Of a stretch of 59,585 bases of DNA, positions 30,067-39,897 are shown piece by piece. The stretch covers positions 1 to 59,585 of the forward strand of contig JAKSYS010000375.1 of assembly GCA_022925895.1 (NCBI GenBank), given 5' to 3'. The position numbers and the translations under genes were made by a program. The stretch comes from Fragilaria crotonensis (lineage: Eukaryota > Bacillariophyta > Fragilariophyceae > Fragilariales > Fragilariaceae). How positions within the stretch are numbered: the first letter of the stretch is position 1; each line of letters starts with the position of its first letter. The notes under the pieces were generated by a model. It worked only from the letters and a program-made list of their open reading frames with translations, was not told the origin of the DNA and did not search any database.

Positions 30067-31387
30067 TTAATTGCCTGTCAACGCTGAAAATCTTCGTTGA
30101 GCAAGTTGACCATATACTTCATCGAGACGAATCCTTCGAAGAGCGCTCTCGTTGAGGTGAAGCCGAGCACAATACTCCATGCAGCTGTGGTTTACAGCTA
30201 AGTTCTCCCCACATAAAAGTCTTATCAGCGATTGCCCTCCGGTTTGAGCCTTGTTGAACCAATCCCGAAAGAAAAGTTGAACTGGATGCTGGTAGTGCTC
30301 AGGAAAGGATATGTCGTAGTCGCCACCTCGAAGCAGGGTCAGTGAAACACCAACATTACGGTACGTTAGGTCACCAAAGCAGACAATTCCGCAAGGATTT
30401 TTGGTGCCGGTGCGAGGTATTTCGGGGGAAAATATCCTTCTCATTGGCAACTCGGAGGCATCGAATCTTCCTTGTGCGCTCCAGGGACTGAAAGGCGATT
30501 GCAAATGCAAGATTCCCAACGCGTGGGGAGGCAAACGAGATGCAAGTAATTGGTCCGTGGATTCGATGGTCGCCTCTTGCCGCTAGGTCGAACGCTAGAA
30601 GCGTCGCGAGTGCTCCTCCAAGGGAGTGACCAGTAATAGCGATGCAATAGTGGGGGTATTGATCAAGTATCTCGAACAAGTGATCGCAAATACAATCGAT
30701 TTTTCGCCTCTCCGATACCTGACCATATCGAGCAGGTTTTCCGTACATGTAGTCTCTGAAGCCGCAATGAATTCCAACAGTGGTTTCAGGGTCAGCAGGG
30801 TTGGGGATCTGAACTAGAACCGCCATGGAATCGGTAGCGAGATCGTGGAGGGTTACCGAGCCTCGGAAGGATACCGTGATTCTCCTCTCCTTCGGATTCA
30901 CCTCAATACTGAACACTAACTCTCGGTCCGAGCGTTCATCATCGAAAACCATGAGGACTGCGTCTTCTTCGTCCTTGATTCGCGGTTTGAGAAGCTTGTC
31001 GACAACCAAGTTTGCTCCTGCAATGTACACATCAAACGATGCTGGCGGTACTTCGCGTTTTACATCATCTAGGTGAAGTGCCAAGAGGTGTGCAGCTTCG
31101 GACAGCGTAATTGGTAGTCCGAAATTTCCGCCTTTGGGCGTGATTTTTCCGTCGCGAATGAGCTTTCGAAAGTCGGCAAGCCCATAGGTCAAGATTGATA
31201 CCGCCAAAAAGTCGGATACTTCGTCAAAAATATTGGGCGAAAGGCGCCTTGCACTGGCCATGTCGGTATGGGTAGTGTCCGTCGGAACTGCATCTGCTAG
31301 TGATGAGTCCTCAACTGCATCGTCCAACGTACTGATTCCTGCGACTTTCCCTCCATCGTTATCTGTGATGAGACTTTTGTCCTCCAT
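30067..31387 (-). CDS. Class-3 (fungal-type) lipase with a one-base frameshift
   Basis: The frame from ATG 31387 covers a Lipase_3 domain with VSFRGSVTLHDLATD (substrate-side loop), GIHCGFRDYM, the nucleophile elbow AITGHSLGGALAT (Ser about 255) and FASPRVGNLAF, then NEKDIFP with the likely catalytic Asp. At 30424-30428 (CCCCC on the minus strand) the frame goes out of register. With one C fewer, reading continues as IPRTGTKNPCG to the stop at 30067, giving 439 aa, a normal size. The enzyme should hydrolyse acylglycerols or galactolipids; no clear signal peptide is seen. The break is either a homopolymer base-call error or a recent null mutation. Confidence 0.8.
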
Positions 31388-31696
31388 CAGTTGTGTAAGG
31401 TTCAGAATAGTGTGAAGTACTCCAGCAACACTGATGGATGATCGACAACAGTGTTGAGCCAGTTCCTGAAAGATATGAAGATTTTACGAATGATCATCAC
31501 GCGAACTCCTACGATTCCGTCGGTAAAGTCTCTGCGTACTGTATAATGTGAAAGCAAAGTGCAATTCCTCTCTACGGTAGTAGGAGTACTTGTAATTAAT
31601 TTGTGTACATATTGTTTCTACGCAATTCTACTAGCTAATGGTACAGAACATGTAGCGGCATTCATAACTATGAATATGTCATACTGTAGACATGTA

Positions 31697-31701
31697 ACGC
31701 T
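31697..31701 (+). repeat. E2 target-site duplication, left copy
   Basis: ACGCT lies directly before the 5' LTR and recurs directly after the 3' LTR at 39771-39775. Five bases is the usual copia duplication length. It fixes the element ends at 31702 and 39770. Confidence 0.9.
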
Positions 31702-32288
31702 AGTCAAGCTACAGCAGCTGACAGCTGTTATTGTGCCGTTATTGACGTTGAAATTTCGTCCCCGCCAGCTGAGTCCCATCCGGCTTTGGATACGAAGATT
31801 CCCACGCCAACTGTATACGGCGAATCGCCAGTACGAAAACTACAGTTGTCCTGGACTGCTTTCCGCCCTCATAACCTCCTTTTCTACAACAACAATTTGT
31901 CCACATTGACCCAGTGTAATTCAACTGCAATTTCCCTTCATGTGCCAACTAATTTCCAACATGTGTCCCTCATCATGTTGGCTAAGTCTGGCCATGTTGC
32001 AACAGTTGTTGCGACCGTCAATTCGTTCGTGAAGGCGGAGTTGGTCCTGACATTTCAATGCCCTTATCAGTGGGATGAAGGCTTTGAATGTTCACTCCCA
32101 CAACCCTCTAACTTCGCGAAAGTAGATCGGCAAGATTCAATCGGACCTGGATTGAATTGGTTCCTTCAAAGTGAAACCTAGAAATAAGCTCATAAGTTAA
32201 ACAACACTAGAATTAAAACTCTACGTTTGACCGAACCCGGATTTCTACGAACTAGTACGCAGCCTTGATCACGCCGTGTACTTCGACT
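31702..32288 (+). repeat. E2 5' LTR
   Basis: It starts AGTCAAG and ends CTTCGACT, so the termini are the inverted tetranucleotides AGTC/GACT and not the usual TG/CA. It matches 39184-39770 at 582 of 587 positions. It contains an open frame of about 130 codons (31786-32181) that is also open in the 3' copy. Confidence 0.93.
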
Positions 32289-32305
32289 GGTTATTTTAGC
32301 CCAAT
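32289..32305 (+). other. E2 putative primer-binding site
   Basis: GGTTATTTTAGCCCAAT abuts the 5' LTR and matches the same position in E1 apart from one inserted A. The tRNA used is not identified. Confidence 0.65.
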
Positions 32306-32532
32306 AATAAGACTTACCCTCTAACGCACTTTCCTCTCCGGCAAGCTCGTTTCAAGTTCCTTTCCAAGGAAGCTACGCTCAGCGTCAAGGCAGGTCTCCT
32401 CCGGCGATCCTGCGACAGCCCCACGTCTTCCCAAGACTAGGCTGATTCATTGCTCTCTGCCAACTCGAGTACGCAGTCAGCAATCTGTTGAGTGGTTGAA
32501 GATCTGCTTTCCAAGCCAAGACTCCAATCATC

Positions 32533-34230
32533 ATGTCGGTTCCACCATCTGAAGGCTCTACGTCCCCGACGAATCTTCCAGACGAACCTGTTGTTGGAAT
32601 CCTCGGGACTGCTGTCGAAGGCCGCGGCAATCCAGAAGGATTCGAGATCTCCGATCCTGTCGACGTTCGCCTCACCGAGGCAATCGCTCAAGCCAGGACT
32701 CTTGCTACTGATGAAGAGTCTGTCTTGGAGTTCCCAACTCCAATGACTGCCCCAGTGGAGCTCCCAGCTCCTTCAAGCTCCAAGCCTCTTGTTCCCCTCA
32801 TTGGGGGAATCACTTTGGTGACCAAGGATGAATGGTCTGCTTGGACAGGTGGAAAGCCCAACCACACCTGGACAGGTTTGGATGGCTCCATTGCTCTCCT
32901 AGAGCACACCTCTCCCAACCAGCTCCGCCCTGTCTATGTTTCTGCAGCCCAGAAGGGCTACAACTTCAGGAGAACTGGGCACAAGATCTCCTTCAAGCCA
33001 AGTGATGATTTGATCAGCTTCCAGAATGTTGTCTGGGATCATCTCAAGGACACTGGCATGGACTCCATTGCTTACCTCAGGGACCCAACTGACGACGCCA
33101 AGATGACTAACGTTATCAAGGCTCACGCCAGGTACACGGTCCAGTCGGCAAAGTTGTTGGCGGAAGCTCAAGTTCAACGCTACGACAAGTATGACCGGAC
33201 CAACGATATGGCAGCCAGGACCTATTTGCTTGCTTCACTCTCTACTGAGCTAAGCAATAAGGTGACTGAGAAGTTGGATGATTCTGATTCCTTCCCAGTT
33301 GTTTGGCTCCAGTTCCTCAAGTCCATCCAGTCCACCTCCATTGAGAGGTTTGAAGATCTCAAGGCCATCATCAAGGCCAGGCTCCCAAGTCAGTACTCTG
33401 GAGAGAACCTTGAACAATTGGCAGCTCACTTTCGCAAGGATGCAAATGAGTTGACAACTGCTGGCCAGTATGACCACAACCTCACTCTGGCCATGCTCAA
33501 GATCTTTCTTTGGCTGGTGGTTCTGGCAATGAGGACTTCCGCTTCCCCTGAGATCTGTCAAGCAGAACTTGGAGCAAGCTCTTTTGGACATTGGATTCAA
33601 GGACAAGGAAGCTGCCAACCTTCACATGCAAGTCAACAAGCTGACCTACAAGGACATCTGCGCTCACGCAGAGGATGCCTACAGGACGCTCTTTGACAGG
33701 AAGGAGTGGCCACCTGCACGTCACACTCGCGACTCCAAGGCTCCACCAGCTGCATTCGGAAACATGGCGACTCAATCACCAGAGCTGAGGTACTCAACCT
33801 CATCCAGTCCAAGGCCTCCAACAATGGTGCTGGACTTGCCAAGAAAGGAGTCTGTCACAAGTGCAACAAGCCTGGACACTGGTCGCGCGAATGCCCAGAG
33901 AACAACAAGGGCAAGGGCAGGAATGGGAATGGCAATGAAAGACCAAAGGATGTCAAGTCCTGGAAGTCTACTCCTCCTCCATCTGGAGCACCCAAGTCAA
34001 GCAAGCCAATGGAAAGGCTTTCAACTGGTGCGCAAGCTGCAAGCGTTGGACTACTACCCACGCAACGGCAACGCACACTGGAGTCAAGAAGAGCTCTGAG
34101 GGCCCTCAAGGTGTTGGTTCTGCAATCAACAATGTCTCTTGCCTTCGATCCATCGGTGTGGACCACGGAAATTGAGGTCGTCCCAAGTGTGACTGACGCG
34201 CTCTTTATCCTGCGCACCATGGTGACCCGG
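32533..34230 (+). pseudogene. E2 gag: capsid and nucleocapsid, frameshifted
   Basis: The capsid frame is intact from ATG 32533 to about 33510 (blocks DEWSAWTGGKPNHTW, YNFRRTGHK, QRYDKYDRTNDMAA, TSIERFEDLKAI). It then needs a minus-one shift, and another shift at a C run near 33550 (expected five C, four present), to continue as LEQALLDIGFK and FDRKEWPP. The CCHC knuckle CHKCNKPGHWSREC is at 33850-33891. A second Cys/His cluster (NWCASCKRWT, then TATHTG) is near 34022-34085 in yet another frame. Confidence 0.85.
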
Positions 34231-34510
34231 ATCCTCCCGTACTCGTTCTACTGCTCACCTACGTGATGGCAATATTTTCAGTCCCGTTTGCAAAAACTAT
34301 GTGGACCTCCACGCTGGAAATTATTCAACTCGCCATGGCGCATTTTAACGCCGTCGATTGGAGCCAAGTCATGGCAATCCTTCGAGCGCATGTCATGGTC
34401 GTTCGCCCGCACGTCTCGCAATTTTGGAGGCTCACCAGGAGGCGCTCATTGCTCCATTGCTTTGGGCCTTACTGGCCATGGTCGTACTGTTCTGGCTTCC
34501 TAAGCCCAGC
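34231..34510 (+). other. E2 paired hydrophobic segments between nucleocapsid and protease
   Basis: One frame encodes VLVLLLTYVMAIFSVPF (34239-34290), then a polar spacer with DWSQVMAILRAH. A neighbouring frame encodes APLLWALLAMVVLFWLP (about 34453-34503). E1 has two hydrophobic stretches at the same place in a single open frame. This is the core of the membrane-insert finding. Confidence 0.7.
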
Positions 34511-34662
34511 TCAACATCGCCTGAGCCTGATCCTAAGGAGCTACCTTCTCGCCGCCATCGTCGTGCTCTCAAGCAACACAATCGCAAGGTCACACGACGC
34601 GCGAATGTTCCCAAGCCGGAAGTATTCGCTCCCATGGACTGCATCGCAGGTACCCCATTAAC

Positions 34663-36687
34663 TTGCGATCCATGGGACGCTACATTCGGAGGAATGCACC
34701 AACGTTGGTTGAACAACAGCAGCAAGTGCAGTTGAACGACCTTCACTCCAAGGTTGCAACTCTCCTTCAGCGTGTCGACTCGCTCAAGCGCTCCATTCCG
34801 CGATCAACTCACTGGACCTGCCGCCACTGCAACGATACAATCGTCCATGGGCCAACTGAACCTTGCCCCAAGCTCCGTAACACATCCCGCTCGCCATCGG
34901 ATTTGTCGACGCAAGAGGAAGGGCCAAGGATCAACCACTGCGATGTCAACGACGCCTACCTCGACGCTCCGCTTCGCCAGCAGCGACGCCGCGCTCGCAG
35001 GCTTCCCAAGTCCAACGGCGTCTATCGCCCCGTCTCTCCCATTGGCTTCCAAGGCCTAGGGAACCATCAGTGGACCTCCAAGCAACTTCAAGCTGCTCGC
35101 AAGATGGCAATGCAAGTGAACATGGCTAAGTTTCCAAACGGCAACTACTCCACAATCCTTCGCATGGCTCTCCAGTCAACCGACCGCTTCCGCGAATCCC
35201 TTCCCAAGGCTTCAACGTTTCCTGTCATTTGGGACTCTGGTGCAAGCATCTCGATCACTCCTGACCGCAAGGACTTTGTTGGACCCATCAACACCCCTGG
35301 CCCTATCACTCAACTGCAGGGCATTGCAAAGGGACTCAGGATTGAAGGCCAAGGTCATGTTCTGTGGGCAATGCAAGATACTCTGGGCAACCTAAGGATG
35401 CTCAAGGTCCCAGCATACTTGGTGTCTTGCATCAAGGTCAGGCTCCTATCCACCACAAGCTTGCTCCAAGCTTACCCTGGAGAGACCATCACCATTGAAG
35501 CTCATCAACTGACCTTGAGTGGCACCTCTGATGAAGCCAGAGGGCAACTCATTGCAAGAGTCAACCCTGACAACAACTTGCCTACCTCTGATGCACACCG
35601 CAGCTCAGATACTCCCAAGGCAGTTGCAGCTCTCAACATTACTCTCAACACTGTTCATGAGAGCAACCTCAACTTGACTGAAGCTGAGAAGGAGTTATTA
35701 AGGTGGCACCACCGCCTTGGACACCTTTCCTTTCGCAAGATCCAATTCATCATGCGAACTGGAGTCCTGAGTCGGAGTGAGTCGCATCGATCACTCCATA
35801 CTGCTGCTTGCCGAATTGTCAACCCTCCCAAGTGTGCCGCATGCCAATATGGGAAGCAACATCAGCGACCAGCTCCTGCCAAGATCACAACTGTTATCAA
35901 GGATCGAGCTGGAGTTCTCAAGGCAGACAACTTGCTCCCTGGACAACAAGTCTCCATTGATCACTTCATTTGTGGAACAAAGGGAAGGCTCTTCTCTTCA
36001 GCTGGAAGGAGCTTGAACTCAGACATGTTTGCTGGTGGCTGCCTCTTCATTGATCATGCTTCCAACTTTGTGCATGTTGAGTTTCAGAAGCATCTGAACA
36101 CTCATGAGACTCTGAAGGCCAAGCAGAACTTTGAGTTGATGGCAAGGGACAGTGGAGTCATTCCACAATCCTATCTCTCTGACAATGGTGGGAGCTTCAC
36201 CTCAGCTAAGTTCACTGAGCACCTTGGAACTCTGAAGCAAGTCGTCAAGTTTGCTGGAGTTGGAGCTCACCATCACAATGGCCATGCTGAGAGGGCAATC
36301 CAAACGATCATGTCGATCGCTCGGACAATGATGCTCCATTCAGCGGTACATTGGCCAGATGTGGCTGATGCAACACTTTGGCCAATGGCAGTCTCCCATG
36401 CTATCTTTCTCCACAACCATGTTCCTGATTTGGCAACAGGTCTCTGTCCAAGTGATGTCTTCACTAAGTCCAGATGGGAGCAAAGGAAGTATCATGATCT
36501 GCATGTGTGGGGATGTCCTGTGTATGCTCTTGAGAAACCATTGCAGATGGAAAGAAGCTGCCTCGCTGGAAGCCTCGGTCCATCCGCTGCGTCAACATGG
36601 GGCTCTCAAGAAGCATGCAAGCACAGTCCCCTTGGTTTTGAATCCAGAGACAGGGTACATCACTCCCCAATATCACATTGTGTTTGA
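34663..36687 (+). CDS. E2 protease and integrase (partial pol ORF)
   Basis: This open frame covers the aspartic protease (VIWDSGASISITPD) and the pre-integrase zinc motif (WHHRLGHLSF, then CAACQYGKQ). The integrase catalytic residues are in SIDHFIC, YLSDNGGSF and HHNGHAERA, followed by RWEQRKYHDLHVWGCPVY. Homology leaves this frame after VYALEKP near 36540 and continues in a neighbouring frame (STVPLVLNPETGYITPQYH). It is a pol segment and does not look like an independent gene. Confidence 0.85.
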   Translation: MRSMGRYIRRNAPTLVEQQQQVQLNDLHSKVATLLQRVDSLKRSIPRSTHWTCRHCNDTIVHGPTEPCPKLRNTSRSPSDLSTQEEGPRINHCDVNDAYLDAPLRQQRRRARRLPKSNGVYRPVSPIGFQGLGNHQWTSKQLQAARKMAMQVNMAKFPNGNYSTILRMALQSTDRFRESLPKASTFPVIWDSGASISITPDRKDFVGPINTPGPITQLQGIAKGLRIEGQGHVLWAMQDTLGNLRMLKVPAYLVSCIKVRLLSTTSLLQAYPGETITIEAHQLTLSGTSDEARGQLIARVNPDNNLPTSDAHRSSDTPKAVAALNITLNTVHESNLNLTEAEKELLRWHHRLGHLSFRKIQFIMRTGVLSRSESHRSLHTAACRIVNPPKCAACQYGKQHQRPAPAKITTVIKDRAGVLKADNLLPGQQVSIDHFICGTKGRLFSSAGRSLNSDMFAGGCLFIDHASNFVHVEFQKHLNTHETLKAKQNFELMARDSGVIPQSYLSDNGGSFTSAKFTEHLGTLKQVVKFAGVGAHHHNGHAERAIQTIMSIARTMMLHSAVHWPDVADATLWPMAVSHAIFLHNHVPDLATGLCPSDVFTKSRWEQRKYHDLHVWGCPVYALEKPLQMERSCLAGSLGPSAASTWGSQEACKHSPLGFESRDRVHHSPISHCV

Positions 36688-37772
36688 CGATTGGTTTGCA
36701 ACGGTGGCTACTAATGTGGATGCCCTCGGATTTTAATACAACGCGTTGGGCCCGTTTGTTTGGCGACTCAAGATATCAGTTCCCATTCGATGACGACGAC
36801 GACAATGATGCTACAGAGGAAGCGCGAATGGACTCCCAAGCTACAGAAGCCATCAATGAGAACCAAACAAGAGTTGCTGCCTCCATGGATGAAGCTGTTG
36901 CAATTGAACAACTCCCAGTTCCTCCCTTGGCTGAGGCTCCACCCAGGACACCAACTGTTCCACAGCCATTGCCAAGCTCTCCATTGCTCACTCCAAGGCC
37001 TCCAACTCCCATGATGTCTCAAACGAGGGAGCAGTCTATCGATCCTCGGTCTCTCCAGTCTCCTCCAACGCCAGACATCAGAACTTCACCTCTGCAACGC
37101 CGTCCACACTCCAGCTCACAAGCCAAGGAAGAGACGCCACGCAAGGTCCCAGCTACCCCGATCTCCCCAGTTCATCAGCCAATCTTCTCCCCAGTTCGGG
37201 AGCAGACCCCAATGTCTGAAACGAGGGAGAGTCCTGTTCCAGACAATGCATTCGCCCTTGACTCACCACGTGACGAGCAACCAGTCAAGTCGCCTCCGCC
37301 ACCAACGTCTCCGCGCCGGTCCAACCGCATTCGCGCAGCACCACAACGCCTTGGATACGATAACACTCAAGGCCATGGATACTTTGCTTCTCCAAGTGCT
37401 TGGATCTTTGAGGAAAATGGAATCATCCTTTCCCCAACTGCCTTCAAGGCAGCTGCATCTGATCCTGACACTCTGAGCTTTGACCAAGCTATGGCTGACA
37501 TTGAGCATGTGACCAAGTGGATGGAGGCAGCTGCTAAGGAAGTGGCAAGCCTTGAGAAGAATGGGACTTGGAAGGAAGTCAGTATCCTTGAAGCCAAGAC
37601 CAAGATTCTCCCAGGGACTTGGGTATTTCGCGCAAGCGATCCCCAGATGGAGAAGTCACCAAGTACAAAGCGCGCTACTGTGTTCGAGGCGACCTTGAAG
37701 AAGGAGAACCTGAAACCTATGCCCCAGTTGTTGCTTGGAGTTCAGTTCGATTGTTCCTTGTCTTGTCCCTAA
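36678..37772 (+). pseudogene. E2 pol linker and start of reverse transcriptase
   Basis: An acidic stretch and a Pro/Ser-rich linker precede SDPDTLSFDQAMAD, NGTWKEV and KILPGTWVFR, the start of copia RT. The frame then departs at about 37630. Confidence 0.75.
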
Positions 37773-38238
37773 CATTGGGATGGCAAACTTGCTCCATTGA
37801 CTTCAGCAGTGCCTTTGTTCAAGCCAACCTAACTGACCCAGTCTGGATCCACATGCCAAGAGGCTTCAAGTCTGATCAGCCAAGCGACCAAAGGACTTGC
37901 CTACGACTTGTTAAGAGCCTCTACGGTCTCTCGGTTGCTCCCGCCTTTGGTATCAACACATTCGTGAAGCACTCCTCCTCCAAGGATTGAAGCAGAGTGC
38001 CACAGACTCATGCCTCTTGTACAGCAAGACCATCATGATTGTTCTCTATGTTGATGATCTTGGGATTGCCTACTCCAACAAGAAGGATCTTGACAAACTG
38101 TTCCAGGATCTTACTGATTTGGGTTTGGAGTTCACTCGTGAAGGCACATTCACTGACTTTCTTGGAATCAAGTTTGTCAAGGATGAAGTTGCCAACACTG
38201 TCACCCTAACACAAAAGGGTTTGATCAGAAGATCATAA
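37619..38238 (+). pseudogene. E2 reverse transcriptase core, frameshifted
   Basis: Successive frames encode KYKARYCVRGDL, DFSSAFVQANLTDPVWIH and KSLYGLSVAP. After a shift near 37950 they continue with DSCLLY, the catalytic VLYVDDLG and TDFLGIKF. A further shift follows at about 38230. Confidence 0.82.
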
Positions 38239-38282
38239 AGGCAACAGGACTTCAAGACTGCAACCCCAACCACACTCCTGCT

Positions 38283-39079
38283 TTGCAAGCATGCCTTGGG
38301 ATTGACCCTGATGGAGAACCCATGGATGAGTTCTGGAACTACCGCTCTATTGTTGGAATGCTCTTGTACTTGTCAACAAACACAAGGCCAGACATCACAT
38401 TTGCAGTAAGTCAAGTTGCCAGGTTCAATCATTCTCCCAAGAAGAGCCATGCCATTGCAATCAAAACAATTGTCCGCTACTTGCATCGCACTGCTGACAA
38501 AGGAACTATTGTGACTCAACTGGAGACCTCTCTCTTGATTGCTATGTTGATGCTGACTTTGCTGGACTCCATGGCCGTGACCCTGATCATTCTGACACCA
38601 GCGCCAAGTCCCGCACCGGCTACATCATCACCCTTGGAGGTTGTCCAATTCTCTGGAAGTCTCAACTACAAACAGAGATCTCCCTGTCCACATTGGAATC
38701 TGAGTACTCTGCTCTCAGTGCAAGCATGAGGACTCTGTTGCCACTTCGTGATCTTCTTGGAGAAATCTGCAAGGAATTGACTCTGCCACCTGACTTCAAG
38801 TCTACCATTCGCTGCCGAGTCTTTGAAGACAACAACGGTGCTCTGCTGCTCGCTACCAAGCAACGCATTACTAATCGCACCAAGTACTTCCTGGTTAAGT
38901 GGCACTTCTTTTGGCACCACGTCCGCAACGGAGATGTTGAAGTGCTCAAGATTGCAACCACTGACCAGTTGGCTGACTACCTTACAAGGGCCTCAATCGA
39001 GAAGTTTTCGAACGCATTCGAAAGCTTGCTCAAGGTTGGTGACACGCGGCACCGCCGCACTTGTGTTGGGTGGATTTAA
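38283..39079 (+). pseudogene. E2 RNase H region, frameshifted
   Basis: One frame encodes YRSIVGMLLYLSTNTRPDI and VRYLHRTADKG. After a shift the Glu-bearing core STLESEYSALSASM is followed by VFEDNNGALLLATK and RTKYFLVKWHFFWHHVR, ending at 39079. Confidence 0.82.
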
Positions 39080-39170
39080 GAGTGTTCCCTCTTATCCTGC
39101 AAGCCCATATGTTTATTGTTCATGTCCTACATTTTCACCACACCATCACTAATCTATTTCTTGTTTCATT

Positions 39171-39183
39171 GAATGAGAGGGAG
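39171..39183 (+). other. E2 polypurine tract
   Basis: GAATGAGAGGGAG directly precedes the AGTC start of the 3' LTR, as expected for a plus-strand primer. Confidence 0.75.
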
Positions 39184-39770
39184 AGTCAAGGTACAGCAGC
39201 TGACAGCTGTTATTGTGCCGTTATTGACGTTGCAATTTCGTCCCCGCCAGCTGAGTCCCATCCGGCTTTGGATACGAAGATTCCCACGCCAACTGTATAC
39301 GGCGAATCGCCAGTACGAAAACTACAGTTGTCCTGGACTGCTTTCCGCCCTCATAACCTCCTTTTCTACAACAACAATTTGTCCACATTGACCCAGTGTA
39401 ATTCAACTGCAATTTCCCTTCATGTGCCAACTAATTTCCAACATGTGTCCCTCATCATGTTGGCTAAGTCTGGCCATGTTGCAACAGTTGTTGCGACCGA
39501 CAATTCGTTCGTGAAGGCGGAGTTGGTCCTGACATTTCAATGCCCTTATCAGTGGGATGAAGGCTTTGAATGTTCACTCCCACAACCCTCTAACTTCGCG
39601 AAAGTAGATCGGCAAGATTCAATCGGACCTGGATTGAATTGGTTCCTTCAAAGTGAAACCTAGAAATAAGCTTATAAGTTAAACAACTCTAGAATTAAAA
39701 CTCTACGTTTGACCGAACCCGGATTTCTACGAACTAGTACGCAGCCTTGATCACGCCGTGTACTTCGACT
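39184..39770 (+). repeat. E2 3' LTR
   Basis: It is identical to 31702-32288 except at five positions and is followed by the ACGCT duplication at 39771-39775. It ends 127 bp before the ATG of the methyltransferase gene and so is placed where it could drive or disturb that gene. Confidence 0.93.
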
Positions 39771-39775
39771 ACGCT
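39771..39775 (+). repeat. E2 target-site duplication, right copy
   Basis: ACGCT is identical to 31697-31701. Confidence 0.9.
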
Positions 39776-39897
39776 TTCGGTACTGCATAGGATTTTCGAG
39801 TACAAGTACTAGTACTTCACGATCCCATGGTTGGTTGAGCCATAAAATTGAAGCTGATGCCTTGGCAATTGGCTACCGGTAGTTGGCATCACTGACA

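Larger units (their letters stand above)
31702..39770 (+). mobile_element. Ty1/copia-type LTR retrotransposon E2 (recent)
   Basis: The element is 8069 bp with 587-bp LTRs that differ at five positions (99.1 percent identity) and a perfect 5-bp target duplication. The domain order is the same as in E1, which is a diverged relative. Reading frames are broken by several single-base shifts in gag and pol. It is inserted between the lipase (309 bp from its start) and an RNA methyltransferase (122 bp upstream of its ATG), splitting what was a divergent intergenic region. Confidence 0.95.
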
